Assembly: GCA_964030475.1 (NCBI GenBank)
Contig: CAXIPT010000010.1
Coordinates: 2,020,813-2,084,812, forward strand
Reading direction: 5' to 3'
Source of the DNA: Tethya wilhelma
Lineage: Eukaryota > Porifera > Demospongiae > Tethyida > Tethyidae
DNA: 64,000 nt
The notes beneath the pieces are model-generated. The model was not told the DNA's origin, searched no databases, and saw only the letters and a program-made list of their open reading frames with translations. Shown in pieces: positions 29,850-41,424 of the stretch (position 1 is the first letter of the stretch; every line of letters begins with the position of its first letter). The position numbers and the translations under genes were made by a program.

Positions 29850-31084
29850 GGCTCAAGAAGTGGTGCCCATCCTGACCGCTACCATCAGTTCATCGAGGTG
29901 TTGTGTAACTACATTGTGGAGAGACAGAGAGATGTCCAGGGAGTGGACCTACCTCACGAGATGGTCTATGTAAGTCACACCACTAAAGTCCATCTGGTTT
30001 GAGAATGCCAGTAGAAAATATCGAATAACTTTCTTATTACCCAACCAATTTCCAAATTTCAAGCACCATTGGAAAGTGCTCATTCTCCCCGTTCTTTTGG
30101 TTGCTTTTCCAGCTTACTACACCTTACCAATCAAAAAAGTTAGCTATTTGGAAAAGTATGGCATGAATCTCATTATTTCACTTTGGGCGGCATTCTCAAA
30201 CCAGATGGACTTTAGAGTCAGAGATACAAGATGTTAAGATTCACCAAACCAAGGCAGTGCTTATTTGTATTGTATTGTAATTCACAAAAAAATAATATAA
30301 TTATACCACATAGCACAAAAATTTGATGGATTTAGTGGCGGATTGGTGATTCGGTAAGGATTGCTCTGCTAAACAGTCATTTTTGCACAGCACATACGGA
30401 ATATATGTATTGCTGTGTGTGCTACTGCCAAAATAAAGTCCGCCAACCATGAAATTTTTGACAATCTGCCAAATTTTATTCCCGCCAATATTTTGTGCGC
30501 TACAGTAATATGAGCTGGAAAAATAAATATTGAAAGTAAAGTATTATTCTGAACATTTTATGCCCACACTTTAAAGCTTATAGGTGTGGTACTTGTACTA
30601 TAGCATATTATTGTTTCAACTACATGTTCTGATAGCCTACTCTCTGTTTCCATTTAGAGCACAGTTGAGCGTTTCTTGATTCCCAAAATCCAGTCAGCCA
30701 TCTTGAAGCACGTGGCCACACCAGAGAGAGATGCCATACTTCAGGAGCAGTGTCAGAGGTTTAAAGACGTGACACTGCAGCAGCTGGGAGTGAAGGAGGC
30801 GTTTGTGAGCCGAGAGGTTGTCCCTTTCATTGAATCAATATCACAATTGAGGTGGGTGTGGTTGGGAGGTGTGGCTAATGTGTGAGTGTTGAAATTTTTG
30901 CTAAATTGGTATGCAAGATCATTTTTAAAAGTAAACTGAGAGATCAAGGTTTGCTGTAGCAACAATATTTGTGCTGATTCAGCAACATATCTCTCCCTTA
31001 TGTGTTAATTCTATACCTATATTCATAGTTGTTGGTTTATTTTGTTTACCAAGATCTTGCTCAGACAGTGAATGTTCAGTGCTG

Positions 31085-31148
<64 letters not shown>

Positions 31149-31319
31149 GGCCTCCTACTTCTCTCCAACTCCGACTGATAAGATGTATTCTGTTGTTGAA
31201 GCAGCCAAAGCTCTGTACGAGCAGCTGAACAGCATGGGAGAGAGCTCCATCGATGGAGACTCGTTCCTTGACCTCTGGATCTATGTCATCATCAAGGCCA
31301 ATGTCAAGGACCTGGTTAG

Positions 31320-31387
<68 letters not shown>

Positions 31388-33019
31388 CATNTGTACCATT
31401 GCGCCTAGCAATCAAAGCTTTTATAGGCTAATTGCCAATTACTGGACGGGTGAATGTAACAATTAATTGAATAGCTAGGGGTAATGGTAGATCAATAAAA
31501 AACAAACTAGTTGCACACTTGCCCTTAAGTATATGTCTCTAGTTCAGTATACATATTTATTACCTTATTAAGTACAATCTAATTCTTGTGGGATTATCTA
31601 AATCAACTGACTCTGGGGAGTGTGTATTTTATTTACAGTATGCCTTATCAGGACATGCATATACTATACACTACAATACCTGCTATTGTTAGCTAAGCAC
31701 ATGAAAGTTGGTTTTTTCCCCCTTACTGTAAAAATGGTTACGGGAATGGACGTAGTCCTGTATGTGTATACACATGAAACTATTGTACATGGTTTTTCCA
31801 TCAAACCAGAAGTGTTCTAGGGATCAAACCAACCACCACTTCTTTTGTTTGTGTGTGTGTGTGTGCATTGATCTGCACAGGAAGCACACACAATGTGATA
31901 TCCTCCACAGTGTGATCTGATCTGTGGGTCACTTTCAAATTATCAACATTTTTGGTGTCAATCATACCATTCAGTATTGTCTGCACTCACACCCCCTCAA
32001 AGCCAGACTGTCTCCTATTAAACCCAAAGAAGGTCTGTGGCCTTGTTGCCAGGCTCGATTCCTTTCATGAGGCCACACACACAGAAGTTGACAAGTTGGT
32101 AAAGTGTATATATATAAGGATTAAAATTTAACTTGGCAGGAAGTCTTAGCTTGAAACTAGTCTTTGTCAAAAGGTTAATACAAAAGAACTACTTTTACTT
32201 GACTTCTCAAAATAGAATTTGGTAATGAGGTTTTGAATCTGTAGTTGCTTATATAGATTATACATTTTTGTTCATTAGCTGGTCAAGGTGTGAGAATATT
32301 TCAAGTACTCTTTCTGAAAAAAAATTCAGCATCATACTCATTCCCGCCTCCTTTTATTTTCTTCCTAAAGAGAATATCTCAAGAGCACATGATTTGCTTT
32401 TCAAATTATAGCACCTTGACTCTCCTATACCTCTGCAGTTTCAATCTCAAATGACTCCACTGTAAAAACATTTGCATTAAACTTACTCTGTATAGTCATT
32501 TTGAGTGACTTTTAAGTTGTAAGTTGTTCTAACACCCAAAGAAACACTTTTGTGAACTTACTCCAAAAGGATATTTCGTACCTTACTGCGATTCACTCAT
32601 CCATTCCATCTTTCTCATTTTTAGGCCACCAACCTTCAGCTCATGACGGAGTATGGTAACCAGCGTCTTGCCAAGGATGAGGTGGGCTATTATCTCACCA
32701 CACTGGAGGCGGCTGTGGCCTATGTGGAGCATCTTAGTCCAAAGAGTCTCAAAGTACCGCAGAGGTAAAGTACAATGGAGTGGGTTTGGCATCTTGGTAC
32801 ATTTTTATGCAAAAGTTTGTAAAGTGAGTCAATTTCAATTTTGCTCCTGAATTGTCGTAAAAAAAAGTCTATAGCTTGCAAAGAAGCTGCATGTATTACT
32901 TAAGTAATGAGAAATCTACACATTAGCTAGTCCTGCTATGTAACTTGTAATGCAGAAAGGTGTTAATGTGTCAAAAGGGAGTTCCATTTGTATGGCTATA
33001 CTGTACTGGCACACACTCA

Positions 33020-33088
<69 letters not shown>

Positions 33089-35211
33089 TTACACACTGGT
33101 CGTAAAGCACTCAACATTTTGTCGTCTGTGAGCGCTACAAGTTTCAGTCTCTCTCTCGTCTTCCTACCTCATGTTTTGAAGTTGTCACAGAACGGACAGA
33201 ACTGAATGGCTACAAAATGGTCGTCATTAAGGGGTGGGCATTAAATAGAGCAAGGTATGCTGCATGATACTGTTATGCAATACGAATTTTATTCGATATT
33301 CATACGATCGTGAAAGCTTTCATAATTTTTGTTGGAAGACATTGTGTTCAATTGCAATCATCACTGCTAGTTTAGGTTGGAAATATATATTTTTTTTCAA
33401 TTTTGGTATTGGGAAATACATTCAAAATAAACGGTACTAGTTTTGAGTGTTGACCAGCAATACAGGCATATAAGTGTGTGTGTGACAAATCAAACATAAT
33501 TTGATCACAAAATAAAAAGAATAACATGGTTTGAAAAAAAAAAATTAGATGATAGTTACTCCTATTATAGAGAGTTACATTTCTGGTAAGTGCATGTCCA
33601 ATAGTTCGATCACTTCTGGCAACATCCTGGTGCTTTAGGACACTTGCACTGGCTGGGATCACACTTGCAGTTGGTACCGTCGCATCCTTTACATACACAA
33701 GGACAACATCCACCTTTACACGAATCACCGCACTGGCAGTCTGCTCCGCAAGAACAGTTCTCTATAGGGAAGGCAGGAAGAATTATGAAACTTGGTTTAA
33801 ATTCCAACCAAAATAAAAACTATAATAAGCCGTTTAGATTTGGCCCTCAAACAGAAATGATAGTGATAAAAAGGGCGTTGGTTTTCCAAATCACAGCAAT
33901 CACTGAACACAGCCAGTATTAGATACTTACCACACTTGCATGACTTTTGACAGCATCCAGGTGCTTTAGGGCACTTGCACTGGCTGGGGTCACACTTGCA
34001 GTTGGTACCGTCGCATCCTTTACATACACAAGGACAACATCCACCTTTACACGAATCACCGCACTGGCAATCTGCTCCGCAAGAACAGTTCTCTGTAGGT
34101 AGGTGAATAAAGAAAGCAAAAAGTTTATAAAATTTTGTTCTGAGCTACAAAAATTTATGTACATAATAAATGCCCACTTTAATTTATAGCGTACCACATT
34201 TGCATTTGTTAGCCTTAGGGTTCACGTCAGCCATAATTTTTGTCTTGAGTTGGTTGAAGCAAAGTTGATCTGATGCTGTTCGTTTCCTTCCACTTGATTT
34301 TCACTTCTTCGGCGTCTGCTTTTTGTGTGAATTTGAGTGGAAACTGCTGGAAACTTTATACTCTTTCAGTGTTTGTCGTGTGCATACCGTGCCGCGACCG
34401 ACCGAGTGCAAATGGGTGCCGTGTGCAAAAACCCACGTGGCAACAGTTGCACTGCTTTTGCGCTCGGCTTCGTGTGCAAACTGGGGGGGATTTCCCTTTT
34501 TGCACACGGCTTTTGCCGCGTACGTTGATGCAACATTATCAGGGAATTCCCATAACGTAAACGATACTTTACATATTATTATACATTCTGCAGGGTCTAT
34601 TCCACTGTGCTTGCACCAACTGGAGATAGCAAAGATAAAGCAATTGTTTCTGTTATTAGGTATAATATTATACCATAGTATATTATACACTGTACACTAT
34701 GCAGTGTATAATATTTAGCTGTGATTAAAGAGTTATACTAGCTCATATATTATTATTGATGGTCTGCATTATTAACTTGTAGAGAGAATAGGCCGTCATG
34801 TTTTTTAAGTTGTGACCTTTTCTCTTGTAGACTGATGTCGGAGAGACTTGATACTGCACACATAGAGTATTTCAACAATCATTTCTTACATCCTGATGAC
34901 CACTTCTCTGCTCTCTACTGTCAGCACACAGCCCTTGGTATGGCAGTGGTACTAAACCCTTCAAAGATAGGTCAGCAAAAATAAATAAATAAATAAATAA
35001 ATAAAGTATTTTTAAATTACATGCTAATCTCAAAGTCATTTTGAGGTTAATATTCTTTAGATTATGAATAGCTGGCCAAAATTATTCCATAGTTTAGAGG
35101 CCATAGACTTTAATGCTCAGGCTAGTTCTGTAGTTGATCTTTTCTTGCACACTTCTTCTCTATTACTATGTTGTATCCAGTTTTACTATAGCTCTCCTAT
35201 AATTCATGCAA

Positions 35212-35254
<43 letters not shown>

Positions 35255-37016
35255 TCCAATATCCTTACTGTCTCAGACCCTCATGATGTTATCTTCCTTC
35301 CAAACGGTGACTTTGAAGCTCACTACACAAGACTCAACTACATCCTTCATCTCGTCCGTCTCGGCAGCGAAACTCGCGAAATGATTTGCACAACCGTTGA
35401 AATCGAGTCTTCGATGGCTGACCAACGCAACAAGACAGCTACCGATGGCTATATTTATGTCTATACACCACCAAATCATGACGACCCTTTTGCAAATGCC
35501 GATGGCATCAAGAAGGTACGATCTCAATCCCACACTTCGAGACTGCAATCCAAATCGCTCCTTGTTTCAAGACAGAGAGCTGCTTCTTTACGGGATGAAA
35601 TAGGCGGTGATTTTATACTCCCTGGTTCTCCGTATTTGCTCAGTTACAGCATGGAGACACTACCGCCCGAAGGAGGTGCTGGTGGCGATCAGTCTAGTTC
35701 AAAGTGGGACAATGCCGAGAAGAAATCGCGAAGGAGAAATTGGAGTTTGAGTTTACGTAAGAAGACGTCAAGAGAAGAAAGAGATGATTATGAGCATGCT
35801 CCTACTCGTTTAGTAGCCAGTCAACAGCACCATGGGTTAAGCAATTCAACACGACTGGAATCAAATAAGAGACACTATCGTGATTCGGGAGATAGTGAAA
35901 CAGCTATGGATGCGTACGAACCTCCTAAGGTTGTACAAGTACAAGTCGAAGTACATGACTTTGACGGTAGCAGTAAACACGAAAACGAAACTCAAACGAG
36001 TGGCTCTTCTAAATTGCTGGCTTCTTCACAGAAGGAGTTCAATATGAAATCATTTGTGGAAGATTCGGGTAATCATTTGTCTCCAAATCATAGGGGCAGC
36101 AGTGGTGATACCCCCTCACAAGATTCACTGAATCATAGAACAAAAGATTTGATAGAAATTGGACAACTAGTAGCTCCAGAATCGGCCCACGTAGACAAGA
36201 CAGTAACTAATTCTGAAAGAAATAGTGTTTTAAATTCAGATCATGCACTTCACGATGAAGGTAATGTCTTGTGCAGCTTGCCAAATGGTCTAGAGTTCCT
36301 TGGCGACGTTGAAGATGTGTTTTCGGAAGAGAGTGTTGCAAATTTAGAGACAAACTTTCGTAAAAATCACCTTGTGAGTGACGACACCCAAGACCTCATC
36401 GAGAAAATGACTGCCATTGTTAAACAGGCACAGGTATGCAATATATATATGCTAGGGATCGACTACTTACATAAAATGAAAGATTTGTTTTTGCATCCAC
36501 GCATGGCTAATGTATCTACATCCATGCTGTAGCCTGTACCTCTTTACCTGCATATAGCTAATATGCATGCATGCTGTTTGTGCCTATAACTTCTATACAA
36601 AGCTTTCCACTTTACTGTTTTGAACAAATTTTCGTGAATCGCAATCTCTGAAATTATATTGCTGATATATGTACGGTTTTCTTGGTGAAAATTTTCATGA
36701 TATACAGTCAAATCACGAAATTCATGAAGATTTGAAGCTATACGGTATACATGTACAATTCATGCATTTAATGCACACCCTGTCGTTATCCTAATATAGA
36801 TGTTTCTTCAACGACTCAACTATTTCAGTCTCTCCTCTCCTATTGACGGTGTCTACTCAGATGTCACTTTGGATGCTGTGAAGAGATTTCAACTGGCACA
36901 TAATGTGTATGAGTCACATTCGACTGTGAATTTGCGAACTAATGGTTATTTGACTGCTGCCACTTTTCAGTACTTGAGACAAGCCTTCTTGACGGTGTTT
37001 GCAAGTTTGATGAGGT

Positions 37017-37057
<41 letters not shown>

Positions 37058-37058
37058 N

Positions 37059-37099
<41 letters not shown>

Positions 37100-37282
37100 T
37101 ACAATTGTAGATGACATTATAAGAGTATGTGTACTTACATTAATCAGGCATGTGTGCATGAATTGTTTTCTTTTTTCAATCATGCCTCCATTAGTATGTC
37201 CTTCACACTTGTAAAGAGCAATCAATAACATGTACATCTATTGACAACAAAGCCACCTTGAGCCAGCTTGGCTACAAGTCTC

Positions 37283-37358
<76 letters not shown>

Positions 37359-37604
37359 TTTGAGATAATAACACTTCCACCATGTTTTTCTAATAGAATT
37401 GGCCTTGACAAACACTTAGCCATGGAGTCCTTCAATCCTGTCTCTATTAGTGACCAGTCCATAGCTGCATTCACAAAGGGTGTAATGAGATTCCAGCGAG
37501 CCATTCAACTGGATGGTGTGTGTCAGGAGGGAGTTGTGTGTGCTGCTACAGTGGACAGAGTTCGATACATAATACAAACAGTGTCTCAAAGAAATACACT
37601 TTAG
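28497..37604 (+). CDS. VPS9-domain protein with peptidoglycan-binding-like C-terminus
   Basis: Exons 28497-29097, 29334-29537, 29851-29969, 30658-30851, 31149-31314, 32625-32764, 34831-34970, 35277-36433, 36800-37014 and 37397-37604 join in frame to 1047 residues. Residues 1-350 are helical/coiled. A VPS9 domain spans about 360-475: D-S-F-L-D-L-W-I-Y-V-I-I-K-A-N and E-V-G-Y-Y-L-T-T-L-E-A-A match the Rab5-family GEF core, including the catalytic Asp and Tyr known from Rabex-5. Residues 540-900 are mostly disordered and basic/Ser-rich. The last two exons each encode a repeat like PG_binding_1 (S-P-I-D-G-V-Y-S-D-V-T-L-D-A-V-K-R-F-Q). I know no vertebrate VPS9 protein with such an ending. An endosomal Rab-activating role is inferred. 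Confidence 0.85.
29269..29332. repeat. (CA)n tract at exon 2 acceptor of the VPS9 gene
   Basis: It runs directly into the CAG acceptor; one N lies at 29308. Confidence 0.85.
29793..29849. repeat. (CT)n tract at exon 3 acceptor of the VPS9 gene
   Basis: About 28 CT units end in the TAG acceptor at 29850. Confidence 0.9.
29984..30214. repeat. MITE-like element, family D (second copy)
   Basis: Lies in intron 3 of the VPS9 gene. Inverted ends are TAAAGTCCATCTGGTTTGAG and CTCAAACCAGATGGACTTTA, matching the 7201-7437 copy. Confidence 0.8.
31089..31146. repeat. (CT)n tract at exon 5 acceptor of the VPS9 gene
   Basis: The tract ends in TCAG at the acceptor. The 120 bp before it are similar to the sequence before the exon 3 tract (TTGCTGTAACAAC, AGATCTTTCTCAGACAGTGAA), so both introns carry copies of the same segment. 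Confidence 0.85.
31322..31391. repeat. (GT)n tract just after exon 5 donor, ending at an N
   Basis: The GT run starts eight bases after the exon-intron boundary. TGTACCAT is present on both sides of the N at 31391, suggesting a small assembly misjoin. Confidence 0.8.
33021..33089. repeat. (CT)n(CA)n microsatellite in intron 6 of the VPS9 gene
   Basis: Compound tract between the exon 6 donor and the 3' end of the antisense metallothionein gene. Confidence 0.8.
33610..34234 (-). CDS. Metallothionein-like protein with duplicated domain
   Basis: Exons 34195-34234, 33931-34092 and 33610-33761 join to 117 residues, 36 of them Cys, in C-x-C, C-C and C-x-x-C spacing without aromatic residues, as in metallothioneins. 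Exons 2 and 3 encode almost the same 48-residue domain (starting E-N-C-S-C-G-A-D-C-Q-C-G) and share most of their nucleotide sequence and phase, so exon 3 (or 2) arose by recent tandem exon duplication. Expected role: cytosolic binding of Zn, Cu or Cd. The gene lies wholly inside intron 6 of the VPS9-domain gene on the opposite strand and has its own TATA box and metal-response-element cluster. Sequence outside the Cys pattern is not close to any metallothionein I recall. Confidence 0.87.
34354..34360 (-). promoter_or_regulatory. TATA box of the metallothionein gene
   Basis: On the minus strand TATAAAG lies 120 bp upstream of the ATG and directly downstream of the metal-response elements, predicting a transcription start near 34325. 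Confidence 0.7.
34378..34507 (-). promoter_or_regulatory. Cluster of six metal-response-element cores
   Basis: The MTF-1 core TGCRCNC occurs at 34378-34384, 34404-34410, 34421-34427, 34459-34465, 34472-34478 and 34501-34507, four of them on the minus strand and two on the plus strand (TGCGCTCGGC and TGCACACGGC). Chance predicts about 0.13 matches in 130 bp. The cluster ends 18 bp upstream of the metallothionein TATA box. Confidence 0.82.
35215..35252. repeat. (CA)n tract before exon 8 of the VPS9 gene
   Basis: It ends about 20 bases before the TCAG acceptor of exon 8. Confidence 0.8.
37019..37096. repeat. (GT)n(GA)n tract after exon 9 donor
   Basis: The GT run overlaps the exon 9 donor itself (GTGTGTC). 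One N lies at 37058 where GT changes to GA. Confidence 0.8.
37279..37359. repeat. (CT)n(GT)n tract before exon 10 of the VPS9 gene
   Basis: Absent, apart from a short GTGTGT, from the duplicated copy at about 40770, so it expanded after the duplication or was lost there. Confidence 0.8.
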
Positions 37605-38199
37605 TTGGTTGTGTGCATGGTTTGTATATAGAATGACTTGTGTGTGTGATTTTTTATTGTGTGTGTGTGTGTGTGTGTCTTCAAACGAAACGAGTGTTCC
37701 AAACATTACATATTTGATTTTTAAATCAACCATCAATAAGTGTACATTGCATGGTGATTAAAGCGGAGCTGTTGTTAACTTGACTTTAAGTGCATCAATA
37801 CAAGGTTGTGTCATTTCTATGACGTAGATCAAAGGAAGCGGTACAACTACAAGTAGATTAGAAACACCTAGAATCGCTCACCTGTGTCCAACAGCGATTT
37901 AACTTAGACGGCAGTGCTTTAACTGAAGCCACAGTGCTTTAACCCACCCACGCGTGCGCGGTAGGAAATGATACAAAACACTTCGCGCCCGAGGGTTGAA
38001 TGCTTTAAATCGGATACATCCCGATACACGCGTAATAATAACTATTACATATGACACTTAGCAACATCAAGTACTGTATGTGACTTAGTATAATACTCTT
38101 GTTAATATAGGCATGTACAGTTCAAAGCAGTGGCTTATTTGTAATGCTATTGCATAACATATCTGCACACTTGCATGGCTATACAATCAAAAGAACACA
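37605..38199. other. Sequence between the VPS9 gene and the first channel pseudogene
   Basis: Contains the probable 3' UTR of the VPS9 gene and a short insert (about 37830-38040) that has no counterpart in unit B. Confidence 0.45.
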
Positions 38200-38775
38200 A
38201 GGTTCTTTGAGTTGAGCTTTTCTGTACGCTTCTTCCATGACATGCAAGCCAAATCAGTGACCAATCCTACCATGCAGTAAAATGATCACTTCAGCAATAG
38301 CAAGGAGACTGCACCCCAGAAACAGGCCCATATTGCCTCCGATGTCCAAAATAAGACTCTAAAAGGAATAGGCATCGGTTGTTACCCTAACTTCTCGCAT
38401 TAGAGTCTCGTAGTAGACATTGATTCCTACAAAATCGTAAATTGCTGAGTCATGAGTAGCACTGCTAACTGTTAGAGTGCGTTCCACATCTTTACATTTT
38501 GGAGGACAATGTCAACCAACTCTCGATGTTTTCGGTGCAGTCTTCTCCGAGGAAGGTACACGTTTCTAAGGATCATTTGCCGCATCCACTGCTATGAGTC
38601 TTAATTCCTATGCTTTCTTAATAGGTTATAATATTTTCTAGCACTTCTTCTGCAACTTTGTTGCACAAGTTTCTATCAGAAGCGACACATCTTCCAGCAA
38701 AGAGCATTTCAAGAAGTGCGTCGAAAAACATAGTAGCATTATTTTCTCTTGTGCCTCTTCTGGAAGTCGACTATA
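38200..38775 (-). pseudogene. DEG/ENaC channel pseudogene (first type, unit A)
   Basis: Matches the C-terminal membrane region and the first third of the extracellular domain of the channel at 41425-42911, but the central part of the ectodomain is missing (junction near 38508) and the frame is broken by several small indels. No N-terminal part is left. Confidence 0.85.
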
Positions 38776-39021
38776 TTATTGCTCATGCTCAGGAGAAATC
38801 ATTTGCGCATGCTCAGTAGTGCTATAGCTCTTAAATACACCAATTTCGTCAACAGTGATAGAGCAGAAATATAACAAATCAATCTGATAATGTAAAAAAA
38901 AAAAATGTTGTAGATAGCATCAATTATTATTGTAGAAAACTGTACTATTTTATGAAAAAGAAAGTAGGCCTATCTTATGATTGGCATGCATAGAAGGTCA
39001 CAGTGTATATAGCTAGCTAGT

Positions 39022-39363
39022 CTAGACAAAGTCAGGTTCTTCTTTCTTCATTCGCTGCTTGCACGACAGACAGAGGCAATCGGTGATCAGTCCGATCACC
39101 AGCATCACCAGCTCAGCAGCTGTCAGGAGTGTGAAACCCAGAAAGAGTCCCGTATTACCTCCGATATCAGAAATGAGACTCCATGGAGAATAGGCATTGG
39201 TGGTTTCTCGTGACTCAACAAGCAGGGTCTCATAATAGACGTTTATATTGACAACTTTAGGTCGAGAATTTGTATCAGTGATGAGTTGATCTGTGGACTG
39301 TTTTGTACTCATGGCCAAGAATGAGTCCTGGTTCTGTTTGAGAGGAGGTGATTGAAGTTCCAT
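39022..39363 (-). pseudogene. DEG/ENaC channel, internally deleted copy (second type, unit A)
   Basis: Encodes the same first 30 residues (M-E-L-Q-S-P-P-L-K-Q) and the same last 80 residues as the intact channel at 43288-44745, joined in frame with about 370 residues missing, including TM1, the F-P-A-V-T-I-C motif and nearly all of the ectodomain. The 113-residue frame is open and its promoter region is also present, so a short one-TM peptide could still be made, but it cannot be a channel. Confidence 0.85.
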
Positions 39364-40560
39364 ATTTTGAAGATACCTTTAAAATGTTTTAGTTGCAATA
39401 TGAGTTTTGACTTGCAGAAAGGCTAGAGACTTGTAATAACGAACAAAAGAGAATGATGATGTTACTGGTTGATTCTAAATTTAGGTGATAGAGTTATGAC
39501 TTCTTTGCCAGTTGCTCTAAATCTCATTCAGTGCCACTTTTATAGTACTCGTCCACTATGTATCAAACATATAGCACTGCATTCATGCATGCTTACATGG
39601 CCTCTGAAACCTTATGTCCATAATATGACTGATTACATGGTTGCAGATAATACTTTTTATGCGATATTTTTGACAAAATATGACAATATGCAGATCAAAG
39701 GTACATGCACACTTTTATCCTCATGAAACCATTACAAGTGATACTGTCAAGATGGGTGGGAACTACATGCGCCTGTGCCAGTGAAGTTGGTCTCCATCTG
39801 AAGTTGGTCTCCATCGTGTCAGTATTATTATTGTTAAATGACTTTTCTTATATGAGTGTCCTAGTGGTTAGTTGGTTAAGCATGGGGGAAGGGGGACTGC
39901 ACGTGTGTGTTTATATGCTTGATTTCACAGTTGTCATCAAATTAATAATGGTTATAATAATAATAAAACTTAAATTCTTTTCACAAACATATAATAACGA
40001 GAACTTTAAGTGTCCTTGCTGCATGTTCTTGGTCTATAGGTGTTTAAGTTTGTTGCATCTGTTTCATTCTAGTTTTTCTCTAAATGTTTTTTACCTGCTT
40101 ATTGTGCATATCTGTGTATTTTGTTCCATTCTGTGATCAAGTTTTGTCTATTTAATTGTGCTGAGTGGTAACATTTGTTTTATTTCTTCCTGGATTTGGC
40201 TGATTGTTTATGTTGCTTGATTACATTTCCATAGTGCCTTATTAGTAGTGCTACAAGTTTCATTGTAGTTATAAATTGGATTTTGCATGATTCAATTTCA
40301 ACATCTGTATTTAAATGGTAAATATGTGGTTGGCACCATATGGATAGGCCTTTTGGTGGCCTTCCAGCTACCAGACTATAATTGCAATAACTGGCATGCG
40401 TAGATTGATTGAGGAAAGTTTATGCAGAAAACATAATATTATTTGATGAGTTAGTATGCTATTAATTTTGTTATACACACCTATAATGTAGTAGTGCCTA
40501 TGTATTCTATTTAGGTATCGCTCATATTTGTAATAATGATGATGATAATTGTATACTATG
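39364..40560. other. Non-coding end of duplication unit A
   Basis: Includes the promoter region of the deleted channel copy (TTTTATA near 39538) and AT-rich sequence similar to 44930-45605. No gene is supported. Confidence 0.5.
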
Positions 40561-40821
40561 CGTACTTGCATTAGGCAGGCATGCATGTGTGCTAAAGTAA
40601 TTGAGCTCATTGAGAAGGTCAATCGTACCGCCTACACCCTTAATTGGAATGTTTTCTTATTTCAATTATACCTCCATAAATATGTCCTTCACACTTGTAA
40701 GGAACTATACAATCAACAACATGTACATCTATCATCTACAAAGCCAACTTGAGCCAGCTCGGCTACAAGTCTCTCAGTGTGTGTTTGAGATAATAACATT
40801 TCTGCCATGTTTTTCTAATAG

Positions 40822-41029
40822 AATTGGCCTTGACAAACACTTAGCCATGGAGTCCTTCAATCCCGTCTCTACTAGTGACCAGGCCATAGCTGCATTCACA
40901 AAAGGTATAATGAGATTCCAGCGAGCCATCCAACTGGATGGTGTCTGTCAGGAGGGAGTTGTGTGTGCTGCTACAGTGGATAGAGTTCGATACATAATAC
41001 AAACAGTGTCTCAAAGAAATACACTTTAA
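40822..41029 (+). pseudogene. Duplicated last exon of the VPS9-domain gene
   Basis: Almost identical to exon 10 (37397-37604), with the same TTCTAATAG acceptor, open frame and stop position. It could serve as an alternative last exon by skipping exon 10; otherwise it is an orphan exon. Few substitutions separate the two, so the duplication is recent or the copy is under constraint. Confidence 0.8.
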
Positions 41030-41424
41030 TTGGTTGTGTGCTTGGTTGGTTTGTATATAGAATGACTTGTGTGTATGATTTTTTATTGTGTATGTGTGTG
41101 TGTGTGTGTGTGCATGTGTGTGTTTGTGTGTGTGTGTGTGTGTGTCTTCAAACAAAACGAGTGTACCAAACATTACATATTTGATTTACATTGCATGGTG
41201 ATTTAAGCGGAACTGTTGTTAACTCCTTTAAATGCATCAACAAGGATAGCACTTAGCAACATCAGGTACTGTATGTGACTTAATTTACATGTACAGTTCA
41301 AAGCGCTGGCTTATTTGTAAATCTATTACTTATGGCAGTAAGTTAACATATGTGCATACTTGGATGGCTACAATCAAAGGAACACAATTCAGTTAGAGCA
41401 TTTTTGTATTCATAAAATAAATTT

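Larger units (their letters stand above)
37128..40535. repeat. Tandem segmental duplication, unit A
   Basis: From intron 9 of the VPS9 gene to about 40535, the order is last VPS9 exon, degraded DEG/ENaC copy, second degraded DEG/ENaC copy, then non-coding sequence with ACTGGCATGCGTAGAT and TTATGCAGAAAACATAAT. The same order recurs in unit B (40561 to about 45605). Unit A is shorter because both of its channel genes have internal deletions. Confidence 0.8.

Noticed and set aside
30300..30513. Possible further family A foldback in VPS9-gene intron 3
   Set aside because: Some GCCAAATTTTATTCCCGCC similarity is present, but the ends could not be matched well enough to call an element.
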